From: Cyclobacterium sp. SYSU L10401
GTDB lineage: Bacteria; Bacteroidota; Bacteroidia; Cytophagales; Cyclobacteriaceae
Direction: 5' to 3'
DNA: 64,000 nucleotides
Assembly (NCBI RefSeq): GCF_010993705.1
Contig: NZ_WOFO01000011.1
Location: 1 to 64,000, forward strand
The position numbers and the translations under genes were made by a program. The notes below the pieces were generated by a model. It saw nothing but the letters and a program-made list of their open reading frames with translations. It was not told the DNA's origin and did no database searches. The first letter of the stretch is position 1. The number at the start of each line of letters is the position of its first letter. Positions 7,627 to 16,074 of the stretch are shown here, in pieces.

Positions 7627-9826
7627 AATCAGCTTCTTTTAGACGGTTAACAATAGCTTTAACTTTTTCAAGGATTTCAGAACTGTTGCATTTGTTTTCT
7701 AACGGAAGTACTCGTCCAAAGAATCCATCCTTATTGTACTCAAAGTCGATTGCGCATGACTGGGCATTCTTTTCAATGGTATAGCGCTCCCGATAGTTAA
7801 GGTGCTGAATATCTGTTATAACTTCCCCTTCATCTAAATTTTGGCTGAGCTGATCAAATAAGTACTTTAAAAATGGTTTTTCTTCCTCTAAGGCAACATC
7901 AAATCCAATCTGGGTCAAAATGCCTTCCGCATTATTTCTGTTTACAATGACTTGAGGCGAATTTTCAAGAATCTTTGAAATCGTTTCGAATAGTTCATCT
8001 GAATTGGTTTGGGCAGGAAGCTTTTGAAAATTGGGTTTAAAAACGTTCTTCCCGTTTACCCAATACTTAAATGCTGCAGTTTGGTCTTCTCTTTTGAAAA
8101 TATAGCGGATTTCATACCCAAATTTTTGCCATGCTTCAATATCTATGTATTGCTTTCGCAGATTATACCATCTGTGAATGAAATGATCTTGAATGGTCAA
8201 TGGTGCATCGGCTAAGCCAAATTTTTCCATTTCTGGCAAAGCCTCACTGATATTGATTTCACTTGTCGGATTTGATTGCCCTGTTAATTGATTGAAAGCC
8301 TGTTGAACATTCACATCAATAAAGTTCATTCCTGAAAAGGATGAGAAGTAAGGAGGATTTATGCAGAATAGCTTTAGGGATGCTCGGGTTACGGCTGTGT
8401 AGGCCCATCGGTAAAAGTCAGGGTTGGTTTTTCCTGAGCGATTCTGCTCTGATTCATAAAAGTTGAAGTTGGCTTGTGTACCTCTGTCCCAGAAAACAAA
8501 TGCACTTTTCCATTCACCGCCCTGGGCTTTATGACATGTCACAGCATAACCATATTTTAAAAGAATGCAGTTGAAATACTTATCATTGATGATGGCTTCC
8601 TTGAATTCTTCCGTCCCTTTTTTAAGTTTGGGGTGCCTGTTTTTAAAATCTACGTAAAGCGCCCTCTGTTCTTCGGGTTTTAGATAGTTGTCACCGTGGA
8701 GATAATTCTCCAAAATGTATCCACTTACATTTTTCGGCTGGTTGTTTTCATCAGGTAAAACAAGGCTGATCCTTATCCATGTTAATCTCACGTTTTGAGT
8801 TTTGCCTCCTTTGGTGTAAAAACTAACATCTCTGCTTTCAACCGATGGGCTTGCCTCTGCTACAACGGCAAATTCTCCATTCATTATTCCTAACTGGTAG
8901 TTGTTGCCACCGATTATAACGGTATCAGATGCCTGAATGGGCAGGTCATCACCGAACCTATCCCTGCGAATGACTTTATTTAAATCAAGAGCAGTTTTGT
9001 TCTTCCAGCAAATAATGATTTTCTGCTCTTGTTGCGCCTTATATGTTTCTAAGTAATCCTGATAAGGCGGATTAAAAATATCACGACCATTTTCTCTTAA
9101 ATCGAAATCATTAAAGTAGTCGGAAGTTAAGCACCGCCTAATTTTAGTGGCAGAAATCAAAATTCCATTATTGGCATTTTGTCGTTTCACTTCCTTCATT
9201 TCTGCTTGTGAAACGGAAACCTTATATGTCTCGCTCAAATATTGTGGGTCAAGTGCAGGGGAGAAATTCATTCCGATAGGTGGCAACTGTGCAGGGTCTC
9301 CAATGAAAATGATTTTACTGGTTGTCGTGACATCCTGTATTCTGCCATAAGTAATTAAATCACGCAGTAGATGGCCGCTTCCAAAACGGAAAAACTCACC
9401 TTCACTTAGGATGTCGCTGACCATGGAAGCTTCATCCACGATTAATACAGAATCATGAACCTCCGGATTGTTTCGTATTTTGTACTGATAGAGAAATGAC
9501 ACATCATTCTCGTCTTCCCCTTGTTTTATTTCCTGTAACTCTTCAAAACTGTAGATTCCCTTGTGAATGGTGGTAGATTCAAATCCGGTTTTCTGATTGA
9601 TAACCTTTGCAGCCCGACCAGTAGGAGCCATCAACTGATATTTCTTCTCAATGGATTGAAGGTATTCCACCAAGCCCTTCAAAAGGGTAGTCTTACCACT
9701 TCCTGCATATCCCTGAAGGATAAACACCCTCTCATCACTTGTTAGAAAAACAGATAACGACTCCAAAGCATTGCATTGGTCATTGGTGAGATTGATATGT
9801 TGGAAGTGGTCGAAGATTTTCATCAC
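7616..9826 (-). CDS. RecD/UvrD-like superfamily 1 DNA helicase
   Basis: The 736-aa product has SF1 helicase motifs in order: Walker A GYAGSGKTT (residues 39-47), motif Ia LMAPTGRAAKV, motif II DEAS (131-134), motif III GDPAQLPP (176-183), motif V/VI region TCHKAQGGEWKSAF and YTAVTRAS. This matches RecD2/UvrD_C_2-type 5'-3' helicases. A C-terminal extension of about 200 residues has no family I recognise. It overlaps the TPR/OB gene downstream and lies 48 nt after the HEPN-receiver gene. That gap contains ACCTTTG close to a -7 element, so the helicase-TPR pair may also have its own promoter. It may process retron DNA, or be a separate two-gene module. Confidence 0.88.
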   Translation of the reverse strand: MMKIFDHFQHINLTNDQCNALESLSVFLTSDERVFILQGYAGSGKTTLLKGLVEYLQSIEKKYQLMAPTGRAAKVINQKTGFESTTIHKGIYSFEELQEIKQGEDENDVSFLYQYKIRNNPEVHDSVLIVDEASMVSDILSEGEFFRFGSGHLLRDLITYGRIQDVTTTSKIIFIGDPAQLPPIGMNFSPALDPQYLSETYKVSVSQAEMKEVKRQNANNGILISATKIRRCLTSDYFNDFDLRENGRDIFNPPYQDYLETYKAQQEQKIIICWKNKTALDLNKVIRRDRFGDDLPIQASDTVIIGGNNYQLGIMNGEFAVVAEASPSVESRDVSFYTKGGKTQNVRLTWIRISLVLPDENNQPKNVSGYILENYLHGDNYLKPEEQRALYVDFKNRHPKLKKGTEEFKEAIINDKYFNCILLKYGYAVTCHKAQGGEWKSAFVFWDRGTQANFNFYESEQNRSGKTNPDFYRWAYTAVTRASLKLFCINPPYFSSFSGMNFIDVNVQQAFNQLTGQSNPTSEINISEALPEMEKFGLADAPLTIQDHFIHRWYNLRKQYIDIEAWQKFGYEIRYIFKREDQTAAFKYWVNGKNVFKPNFQKLPAQTNSDELFETISKILENSPQVIVNRNNAEGILTQIGFDVALEEEKPFLKYLFDQLSQNLDEGEVITDIQHLNYRERYTIEKNAQSCAIDFEYNKDGFFGRVLPLENKCNSSEILEKVKAIVNRLKEADYVV

Positions 9827-9874
9827 TGTATTATTTCATGCAAAGGTTGTTTTTATCTGTGAGGTGTATCTGCA

Positions 9875-12103
9875 TTACTTAGCTCCCCAAATTTTTTTTA
9901 AATTTTCTACCTGTTCATCAGGTGAAAGTTCCGTCAAAGCTTGGTTTGAGTCTATGGGGTTTATGTTTGACTCATCAAGAATGAATTCCAAAAATTTAGA
10001 AAGCATATTAATTTCTGAAAATTCAACAATTCCAACTTCAGGATGAGCAGCTTTTTTGTTGCGAATAGAGTAAATTTTAGACCAGTTTTCGCTTCCTGAA
10101 GTTGGTAATCCGTTTCGAAACAGAAGGATAGACGACATTTTAAAATTCGTATCAATACTTCTTTTAAATTCTGACTCACCAACTTTATAGTGACCGTTTG
10201 ACCAAGTCAAAGCAGATTTGTAGGCAGAGTTCTTTTGTGTGGGATCTTTTTGGGATAAAACTAGATAACGTAAAGAAGGGGTTACTACATAACAATTACT
10301 ACCAAATTCAAATACGGAATCCTCTTTAATAAGCTCTTCTACTATGAGGAATAACTGGAGGTAAGCGTAGTTTATATATTTTGTCGTTTCAAAAGACTTT
10401 AGCAGTAATTCAAAGCAAATTGATAGGTTATTTGCTAAGTTAATCTTAAATGTGTCACCTAAGTTTATTGCATTATTTTTTATAATATCGAACGATTTAT
10501 ATATTGGCTTTAATGTAGAAGCTTTATGTAAGCTAGATGTCAGCTCATTTGCCAAAAACTTTATGCTTGGATGAATATTCTCGTTACCATCTTTAAATAT
10601 GAAGCCATCAGCACCTGCTTCTTGTAAGGCTTGTAAATTCCAGATTTTATTGGTTGCGGAAAAAATAATGACTTGGATACCTGGGTTAAGCCCCTTGATT
10701 TTTTTCAATAATCGAATACTTGAAATATCCTTTGGGTTTGAGCCTATAAAATCGTTAGGGTTAAGTCGGAAATCCAGGATAACTACATCTATTTCATCTT
10801 CTGTTATTTTCTGCATTGATTTGTCAATGACCTCTTCCTGATTTTTGTTTTTAAAATCGTCACCGAGATAATCGATATAAATCTCATTCAGATCGCCTAA
10901 TAGGTATGCGAAAATTTCATACCATCCCTTTTCTGCCTCATCATCAATCAATAATGCTTTTGGCTTGCCTTCGCAATTGATTTTTAATTTCTCAGGAGAA
11001 ATTCTATCAATTTCTGAAATAGGATTTGTAGTTCTTAGGTATTTGAAATAAAGATTAGTCTCAATATTTTGAAAAACCTTTGCAAGTTCATCTGTCTCAT
11101 CACACCCAACCGTTTTTGCCCATTGATGAATAGCCCATTCATTAGCTATTGAGTGGGAATCAACATAATTTAATGGCGGATCTAGTTTTAGCTTGTTAAT
11201 CTCTTGTGATAGATCATCTTGTTGGAGAAATGTAAAATCCTCATTTACTGCCGCTTCAAATGCTTTTTTACTGTATGCTACTAGTTGAACATTCTTGGTC
11301 TTAAGTATATTGAAATATTCATTATCCAATAAGTAGTCAATGCCAACAAAGCTGTAAATGAATATTCTTTTTAATTGATTCGGTGAAGGATTACAACGAA
11401 TATGGGTGGCTAATCTCAATCCATTATAATCAGATAAAGTCTGCCCAAAACAGAGGGGGATGAAAATATTGTCATATGCTATTTTACCTAACCATTCATT
11501 TATCTTTTCAGAGAGATTTTCATCTGAAACATCATTAAATATCGTTCTTTCTGTTGCACTCTCGATTGCATTTTGTATATATTTCAAGTTTGTACGAATG
11601 AATAAATTGTTTCCAGAAAAAACTGCAGCATCTGTTTCTATCTCTTTATTTGCTTGAGTAAGTTTTTCGTTTAACTTTTCCTCTATCTCTGGAGTCTCTC
11701 CGAATAGAAGGTATCTAAGGTGCTTACTTTGTTGCTTATCTTGATGAATCAAGACTTCTAGGTTTTGGTATAGAATGGCTACCGGTACGTGGGCCACATT
11801 CTCATGCAGAGATCTGGAGCTTTGGCTTCCACTAAAAAAAGCAACAGAAAGGCCATTAATTGCGTCAACCTTTTCTGTCAGTTTATTTCTTTGCTCTACA
11901 GCCTTATCTCTATGACCTGTAAAATCTAGGAAAGACTCATGATATAGAATTATATTTCCATCATTATACAGATTCTCTCCAATGTTGGCAACATCATCAA
12001 TATTGTACAGTGGTGTAAGGTAGCTAGCATATTGAGCAAACTTTTCCTCAGTCCATCCAAAATCTTTTTGTCTTGACTTTTTATCGTCTATCAGGTAAAT
12101 CAT
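9875..12103 (-). CDS. Receiver-domain protein with C-terminal HEPN-like motif (candidate retron effector)
   Basis: The 742-aa product contains a canonical response-regulator receiver at about residues 382-520: acidic pair D387/D388, phospho-acceptor D444 in VILDFRL, S482/T484, and K504 in GFIFKDG. The N-terminus (MIYLIDDK, then IILYHESF, then SVAFFSGS) and a middle part (IFIPLCFG...YNGLRLATHIR) look like two degenerate receiver folds. The C-terminal helical region carries IRNKKAAHP, that is R681-x5-H687, the R-X4-6-H motif of HEPN ribonucleases. No DNA-binding output domain is visible. The start overlaps the upstream 406-aa gene by 4 nt. I infer a signal-controlled RNase toxin; receiver and HEPN assignments come from motif reading only. 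Confidence 0.65.
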   Translation of the reverse strand: MIYLIDDKKSRQKDFGWTEEKFAQYASYLTPLYNIDDVANIGENLYNDGNIILYHESFLDFTGHRDKAVEQRNKLTEKVDAINGLSVAFFSGSQSSRSLHENVAHVPVAILYQNLEVLIHQDKQQSKHLRYLLFGETPEIEEKLNEKLTQANKEIETDAAVFSGNNLFIRTNLKYIQNAIESATERTIFNDVSDENLSEKINEWLGKIAYDNIFIPLCFGQTLSDYNGLRLATHIRCNPSPNQLKRIFIYSFVGIDYLLDNEYFNILKTKNVQLVAYSKKAFEAAVNEDFTFLQQDDLSQEINKLKLDPPLNYVDSHSIANEWAIHQWAKTVGCDETDELAKVFQNIETNLYFKYLRTTNPISEIDRISPEKLKINCEGKPKALLIDDEAEKGWYEIFAYLLGDLNEIYIDYLGDDFKNKNQEEVIDKSMQKITEDEIDVVILDFRLNPNDFIGSNPKDISSIRLLKKIKGLNPGIQVIIFSATNKIWNLQALQEAGADGFIFKDGNENIHPSIKFLANELTSSLHKASTLKPIYKSFDIIKNNAINLGDTFKINLANNLSICFELLLKSFETTKYINYAYLQLFLIVEELIKEDSVFEFGSNCYVVTPSLRYLVLSQKDPTQKNSAYKSALTWSNGHYKVGESEFKRSIDTNFKMSSILLFRNGLPTSGSENWSKIYSIRNKKAAHPEVGIVEFSEINMLSKFLEFILDESNINPIDSNQALTELSPDEQVENLKKIWGAK

Positions 12104-13320
12104 GACTCTTTTATTTTTGGAAATTCAAGTATGTGTTCAACCCCTGTGAAGATTGGTAGCTTCTCTGCTTCAAGCTTTTTCCCATCCCATAAATTAATAG
12201 CTCCAAATTCTTCGTTTCCAAAATCTGCCTTCAAATAGAGGTTGCATAAACCGTTAATTTGTAAACTAATCAAATTCTTATAGTCTCGTCCGTAAGGACG
12301 GTCCATGCAATTTTGAATTGTTTTGTTGTATTGTCCATTAAGATGGTGAATAGATAGGTGAACTCTCTGCTTCTCCTCATAAAAGCGGAGTTTTACTTTT
12401 GGTTTTTCATCACCTTGGTATTGATCAATGATTAGTTGGAGAAATTTGTTATATGCTTGAATTAGCGTGTCAACATTAGTAAAATGCTCAAGATTGTTAG
12501 GGAACTCTTGATCAATAATTCCAAACTCCACCTTCTCATTCCACTTTCTATTAGAATTTACTCTATCTAAAATTGCTCGTAAACCCTGACTGCCACTTTT
12601 TAGATGAAATAAGTTTTTATAGTGTAAGACTAGCTGAGTAAAACTTTGAATAGGATCATGAGTGATTGGTGAATTTATCTGAGGCTCTATAACTAATAAC
12701 TCAATTTCTTGATCTCCGGCTATATTCTCGTTAAGGTTAGGTGGAATATTTGGGTTTTTGGTAACCCACTCATTTAATTTACTTGAAGACCAATTAATTT
12801 CTATTCCAGCTGATGACCAACCTTGCTTAAGCTGTTTTCCATACCAGTCTTTCCCAGTAAGGTATCCGCGAATAAGACCTTTCACCTGTTTTGGAGCACG
12901 ATATTTTTTTTCGAGTTGCTCAAAGTTTTCTATGATTTTCTTTAAATGCTTCTTAAAATCATAGGAGTCAGAATCGCAGTAGTCGTTAATCTTGTTCAGT
13001 TCTTCCGAATCAATATCATGGCAGGTAGAACGCAGAACAGGATCCTGATTATATTCAAATAGAAATTTGTATAAATGATATGGGTCGATGTATTTAGGCA
13101 AGCTTGAATCTTCGGTCTTTATGGGCTTGTTAGTTTTAAGGTCGTTGCTTTTTGGAATTTTATTATTTATGATTTCTTCAATTTTTTGAACACGCTCCTC
13201 TAGACTTCCTTCAAGGCTAATTTCCTTTGAAGCAAGTTCAAGAATCCTTTCTCGTTGATTTTGATTGAGCTTTTTATCCTCGAGAAGTTCTTTTATGAAA
13301 TCATATTTATTTTTAGCCAT
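12100..13320 (-). CDS. Unrecognised protein between RT and receiver/HEPN protein (candidate sensor or antitoxin partner)
   Basis: The 406-aa product is mostly hydrophilic, with no signal peptide or membrane segment. The first ~55 residues form a charged helical domain (FIKELLEDKKLNQNQRERI, SLEERVQKIEEII), followed by a linker. Residues about 75-170 are helical. The C-terminal half alternates beta strands, ending in QINGLCNLYLKADFGNEEFG and INLWDGK. I do not recognise the family; a degenerate histidine-kinase ATPase fold is possible but I see no N-box or G-box. It starts on the base after the RT stop codon and overlaps the receiver gene by 4 nt, so these three are one operon. Pairing with a receiver suggests signalling. 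Confidence 0.7.
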   Translation of the reverse strand: MAKNKYDFIKELLEDKKLNQNQRERILELASKEISLEGSLEERVQKIEEIINNKIPKSNDLKTNKPIKTEDSSLPKYIDPYHLYKFLFEYNQDPVLRSTCHDIDSEELNKINDYCDSDSYDFKKHLKKIIENFEQLEKKYRAPKQVKGLIRGYLTGKDWYGKQLKQGWSSAGIEINWSSSKLNEWVTKNPNIPPNLNENIAGDQEIELLVIEPQINSPITHDPIQSFTQLVLHYKNLFHLKSGSQGLRAILDRVNSNRKWNEKVEFGIIDQEFPNNLEHFTNVDTLIQAYNKFLQLIIDQYQGDEKPKVKLRFYEEKQRVHLSIHHLNGQYNKTIQNCMDRPYGRDYKNLISLQINGLCNLYLKADFGNEEFGAINLWDGKKLEAEKLPIFTGVEHILEFPKIKES

Positions 13321-14529
13321 TTACTCCAATTTGTCTTTATAATAAATGTTTATAGCTTGGTCGATACCCTCAGTCTCCCAAACATTTAGCACTCGATTGA
13401 TAGGGTCTTCATGGCCAATCAATTCATAAAACCTCTCCTTTAACCCCTTATAAGTCCCATCCTCTTTCCCCTTCACCATTTTTAAAAACTCAAGTTTTCC
13501 ATCCAACACATTCATCAGATCCGGCTTGCCCTTTTTCACATGTCCTTTATCAATCATATAGTCGCTTCTAAAGATCTGCTCAGCCCTTTCATATCCATAC
13601 TTTTCCCAGTAATACAGCCACATGCGGATTTGCTTTACATACCTTCTTCTTACATTTACTTTTTCATTGACAATCAGTCCGGTGGCTTCCTGACGGTATC
13701 CTGACTTTTGTAATCGGGTCTTTTTAGGGTTAATAGTCAATTTTTCTTCTTCTATAAGCCTTTCCAATTCTGCCCTAAAATTTTCATAGCTACCTTTCGG
13801 ATTCAGAGATGGGTTGGTCTCTTCCTGGTAAATATTGTGGGGTGAGGAAAATGTAATGTCGTCTGCATAACGGGTATAAGTCGCACCAAACCGATTGGCA
13901 AGGCCGGTTAATCTTCGGTCCAGTCGCTCACAGAGAATATTGGTGATGGTCGGAGAAGTTGGACTACCCTGTGGCAATAATGTTTTGGTTGCTCCTTCGA
14001 TTTCAAATGGGTGTGTACACAAACAAGCCAGGAAAAAAGCCAATTTTTCTTTTTCTGTACAACCTCTTAAATTAAACGGTGAATACATAAATGCCAATTT
14101 TACCTTATTCCGGTCATATGAGTGAAAAAAATCTTTTAAATCAAGGTTTAATACATAATGGTGTCCCACATGTTTTTGTGCATTGTCGACGATAGACCTG
14201 TCCCTAACAAAGCCTGTTGCCGCTTGATGGGGTACATGCATACACTGCAATACATAATTTAAGGATCTCAAAACGGATCTTAATCCCTTGGTGGGAGCAT
14301 GAATGGTTCTTTGCCCACCAGATTTTTTTTTGACGAAAAATGTGCTATACCTAAATTTGCAATTTTCAGGATTAGCGTAATAAGTCAGGGTTTTTAACTT
14401 AAATGGCTTGGTTTTATCCTCATACATCATGTCTTTGGCTTCACTCAAGAGATCCACCAAATCCTGCCGGGTTTGCAGGTTTTTAAATTGTTTTCTGATA
14501 CGTTCGGTCTGTTCGTGTCCTATTTTCAT
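13321..14529 (-). CDS. Retron-type reverse transcriptase
   Basis: The 402-aa product shows the RT order: KKKSGGQRTIHAPTKGL, NAQKH (retron NAxxH), YVLNLDLKDFFHS, LPQGSPTSPTITNILC, catalytic YADD at about residues 221-224, NPKKTRLQ, and EATGLIVN, the VTG-like motif typical of retron RTs. The C-terminal thumb region ends with GKLEFLKMVKG. Start choice: ATG at 14529 lies 17 nt after the a2 repeat. A GTG at 14559 would add ten residues but would overlap a2. The enzyme is expected to reverse-transcribe the msd part of the upstream RNA into a branched RNA-DNA hybrid. It is the first large gene of the operon. Confidence 0.92.
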   Translation of the reverse strand: MKIGHEQTERIRKQFKNLQTRQDLVDLLSEAKDMMYEDKTKPFKLKTLTYYANPENCKFRYSTFFVKKKSGGQRTIHAPTKGLRSVLRSLNYVLQCMHVPHQAATGFVRDRSIVDNAQKHVGHHYVLNLDLKDFFHSYDRNKVKLAFMYSPFNLRGCTEKEKLAFFLACLCTHPFEIEGATKTLLPQGSPTSPTITNILCERLDRRLTGLANRFGATYTRYADDITFSSPHNIYQEETNPSLNPKGSYENFRAELERLIEEEKLTINPKKTRLQKSGYRQEATGLIVNEKVNVRRRYVKQIRMWLYYWEKYGYERAEQIFRSDYMIDKGHVKKGKPDLMNVLDGKLEFLKMVKGKEDGTYKGLKERFYELIGHEDPINRVLNVWETEGIDQAINIYYKDKLE

Positions 14530-14545
14530 TTTCAGTAAAATAAAA

Positions 14546-14776
14546 TTCCTTGAAAACACCTGCCGGATATTCTATTGGTATGAAGAATCTGTGGTATTTT
14601 TATTTATCAAACATATCATCGTCTTCAAAACCAGAAAAGTTTAAATCCTATTAAGGAGCTTGATCATTCCTAAGGAACGTTCATCCCAGAACTTTCTGGG
14701 AAAAGGTGCCGATCAGTTTCCAGTTACCCGGAACAGCACCAACGAATCAATACCTTTTGGCAGGTGTTTCAAAGAA
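14546..14776 (-). ncRNA. Candidate retron msr-msd RNA bounded by a1/a2 inverted repeats
   Basis: On the transcribed (minus) strand the 5' arm a1 (14776-14759) TTCTTTGAAACACCTGCC pairs with the 3' arm a2 (14564-14546) GGCAGGTGTTTTCAAGGAA, with one G-U pair and one bulge. Between them are two short hairpins in the msr position: 14705-14740 (GGTGC/GCACC with inner TTCC/GGAA) and 14685-14700 (CCCAGA/TCTGGG). A long stem-loop of 84 nt, 14565-14648, takes the msd position (GGAT/ATCC base, inner TGAAGA/TCTTCA). a2 ends 17 nt before the RT start. This is the standard retron arrangement; the branching G and DNA ends cannot be fixed from sequence alone. Confidence 0.75.
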
Positions 14777-14846
14777 CTTAGTTTGCAAAGTAATAAAAAT
14801 ATTGTGCAGTAGAATCGCACTGTTTAAAATATTCAAATCAAAACGG

Positions 14847-15023
14847 TCAATTTTTCTTTCCTCGACATCTAAAACAAACACCATGCTCCACGTGAGCGTA
14901 TTGCGGTAAATAACCTGTCCCGTTACACCTGGGACATGCTATGGGTTCAGTCGCCTGGGTAAACCCCTTGCGATGGTTTACATCTTTGTAATTTTGGGTA
15001 GTTTTTCTCAATTGCTTTTCCAT
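14847..15023 (-). CDS. Small zinc-ribbon protein (58 aa)
   Basis: ATG at 15023 to TGA 14847-14849 encodes 58 residues. Two CxxC pairs, CPRCNGTGYL and CFRCRGK, are 18 residues apart, a DnaJ-like or zinc-ribbon layout, with a basic N-terminus. It lies upstream of the retron RNA (70-nt gap to a1) and is transcribed in the same direction, so it may be the first gene of the operon. Its start lies 46 nt from the divergent WYL start at 15070. A nucleic-acid-binding role is an inference. The CxxC spacing argues against a chance ORF. Confidence 0.6.
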   Translation of the reverse strand: MEKQLRKTTQNYKDVNHRKGFTQATEPIACPRCNGTGYLPQYAHVEHGVCFRCRGKKN

Positions 15024-15046
15024 GGTGCCAAAATACGGTAACTTGT

Positions 15047-15063
15047 GTGCATTAGATCTGCAC
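15047..15063. promoter_or_regulatory. Possible operator between divergent WYL and retron-side genes
   Basis: An inverted repeat GTGCA-N7-TGCAC lies in the 46-nt gap between the divergent start codons at 15023 and 15070. WYL regulators such as CapW and BrxR bind inverted repeats in the promoters of adjacent defence genes. The arms are only 5 bp, so the call is weak. Confidence 0.3.
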
Positions 15064-15069
15064 TATAAA

Positions 15070-16074
15070 ATGGGAGTAACAAAAAATGCAATAATTCGGT
15101 ATCAGGTCCTTGATCGATGTTTCAGAAATCCGGGAAGGATGTTCTTTTGGGAAGACTTGCTAGAGGAATGCAACAAAGCATTAATGGAATTTAACCCCAG
15201 CAACGAGGGAATTCGGCGGAGGCAACTTTTTGATGACATCCGGTTTATGGAAAGTGAACAAGGGTGGTCTATTCCACTCGGTAGATTTCAATATAGCAGG
15301 AAAGTGTATTACCGCTATGAAGATTTATCGTTTTCAATCAGCAACCAGCCCTTAAATGATGCGGAAGCAGAACAAATCAAATCGGCTCTTCAGATTTTTA
15401 CTCGTTTTAAAGGCACTCCACAGTTTGAATGGGTTAATGAAATGATCCCGATGTTAGAATCCAGATTTGGATTGATTGATCGAAAAAATGAAGTAATCAG
15501 ATTTGAAAGCAATGTAGATCTCAAAGGAATTGAGTTTTTAATGCCCTTATTCAATGCCATAATTAACGAGCGGGTTTTAATAGCCAATTACAAAGATTTT
15601 AAAAGTTCAATCTACTACCAAATCACTTTTCATCCGTATTATTTGAAACAGTATAACAATCGGTGGTTCGTCTTTGGTCTTAATTCGGACAAGTTGGTAC
15701 CTAATTGGAATCTTGCATTAGACAGGATAGAGTCACTGTCAGAAACACGTTTGAAATACATACCATCAGAAACAGACTGGGAAGAATACTTCTACGATTT
15801 AATAGGTGTCACCCGGCCGGAAGGAATCGGCATTAAAGAAGTTGCCTTGAGATTTTCTCCCGAAGTGGCACCTTATGTAATAACCAAACCCCTACATCCC
15901 AGTCAGAAGTTCAAGAATGATCCAAGTGGACTTGAAGTTAGAATAAATGTCATTCCAAATTTTGAGTTAGAGAGATTGGTTCTATCATTCGGAGAGCAAG
16001 TCCGAGTAATTTCTCCGCAGGATTTCTGCGAACGGATTTCTCAGCGGCTAAAATCAGCTGGTCATCTATATTGA
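15070..16074 (+). CDS. WYL-domain transcriptional regulator
   Basis: The 334-aa product starts with the winged-helix region seen in Bacteroidota WYL regulators (MGVTKNAIIRYQVLDRCFRN, then RRQLFDDIRFMESEQGWSIP). The WYL core follows (FHPYYLKQYNNRWFVFGLNS, about residues 190-209) and then a WCX-type C-terminal domain. The frame extends upstream to ATG 15022, but ATG 15070 matches the family N-terminus and leaves room for promoters. WYL proteins often sense nucleic-acid ligands and repress defence operons. Its divergent position next to the retron operon suggests it controls that operon. The last codons overlap a decayed minus-strand ORF. Confidence 0.85.
   Translation: MGVTKNAIIRYQVLDRCFRNPGRMFFWEDLLEECNKALMEFNPSNEGIRRRQLFDDIRFMESEQGWSIPLGRFQYSRKVYYRYEDLSFSISNQPLNDAEAEQIKSALQIFTRFKGTPQFEWVNEMIPMLESRFGLIDRKNEVIRFESNVDLKGIEFLMPLFNAIINERVLIANYKDFKSSIYYQITFHPYYLKQYNNRWFVFGLNSDKLVPNWNLALDRIESLSETRLKYIPSETDWEEYFYDLIGVTRPEGIGIKEVALRFSPEVAPYVITKPLHPSQKFKNDPSGLEVRINVIPNFELERLVLSFGEQVRVISPQDFCERISQRLKSAGHLY

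Noticed and set aside
14530-14559. GTG 14559 as RT start
   Set aside because: It would place the RT start inside the a2 arm of the retron RNA and add ten atypical residues; ATG 14529 fits better.
15022-15069. ATG 15022 as WYL start
   Set aside because: The family N-terminus begins at ATG 15070. The longer form would overlap the zinc-ribbon ORF start and leave no promoter space.
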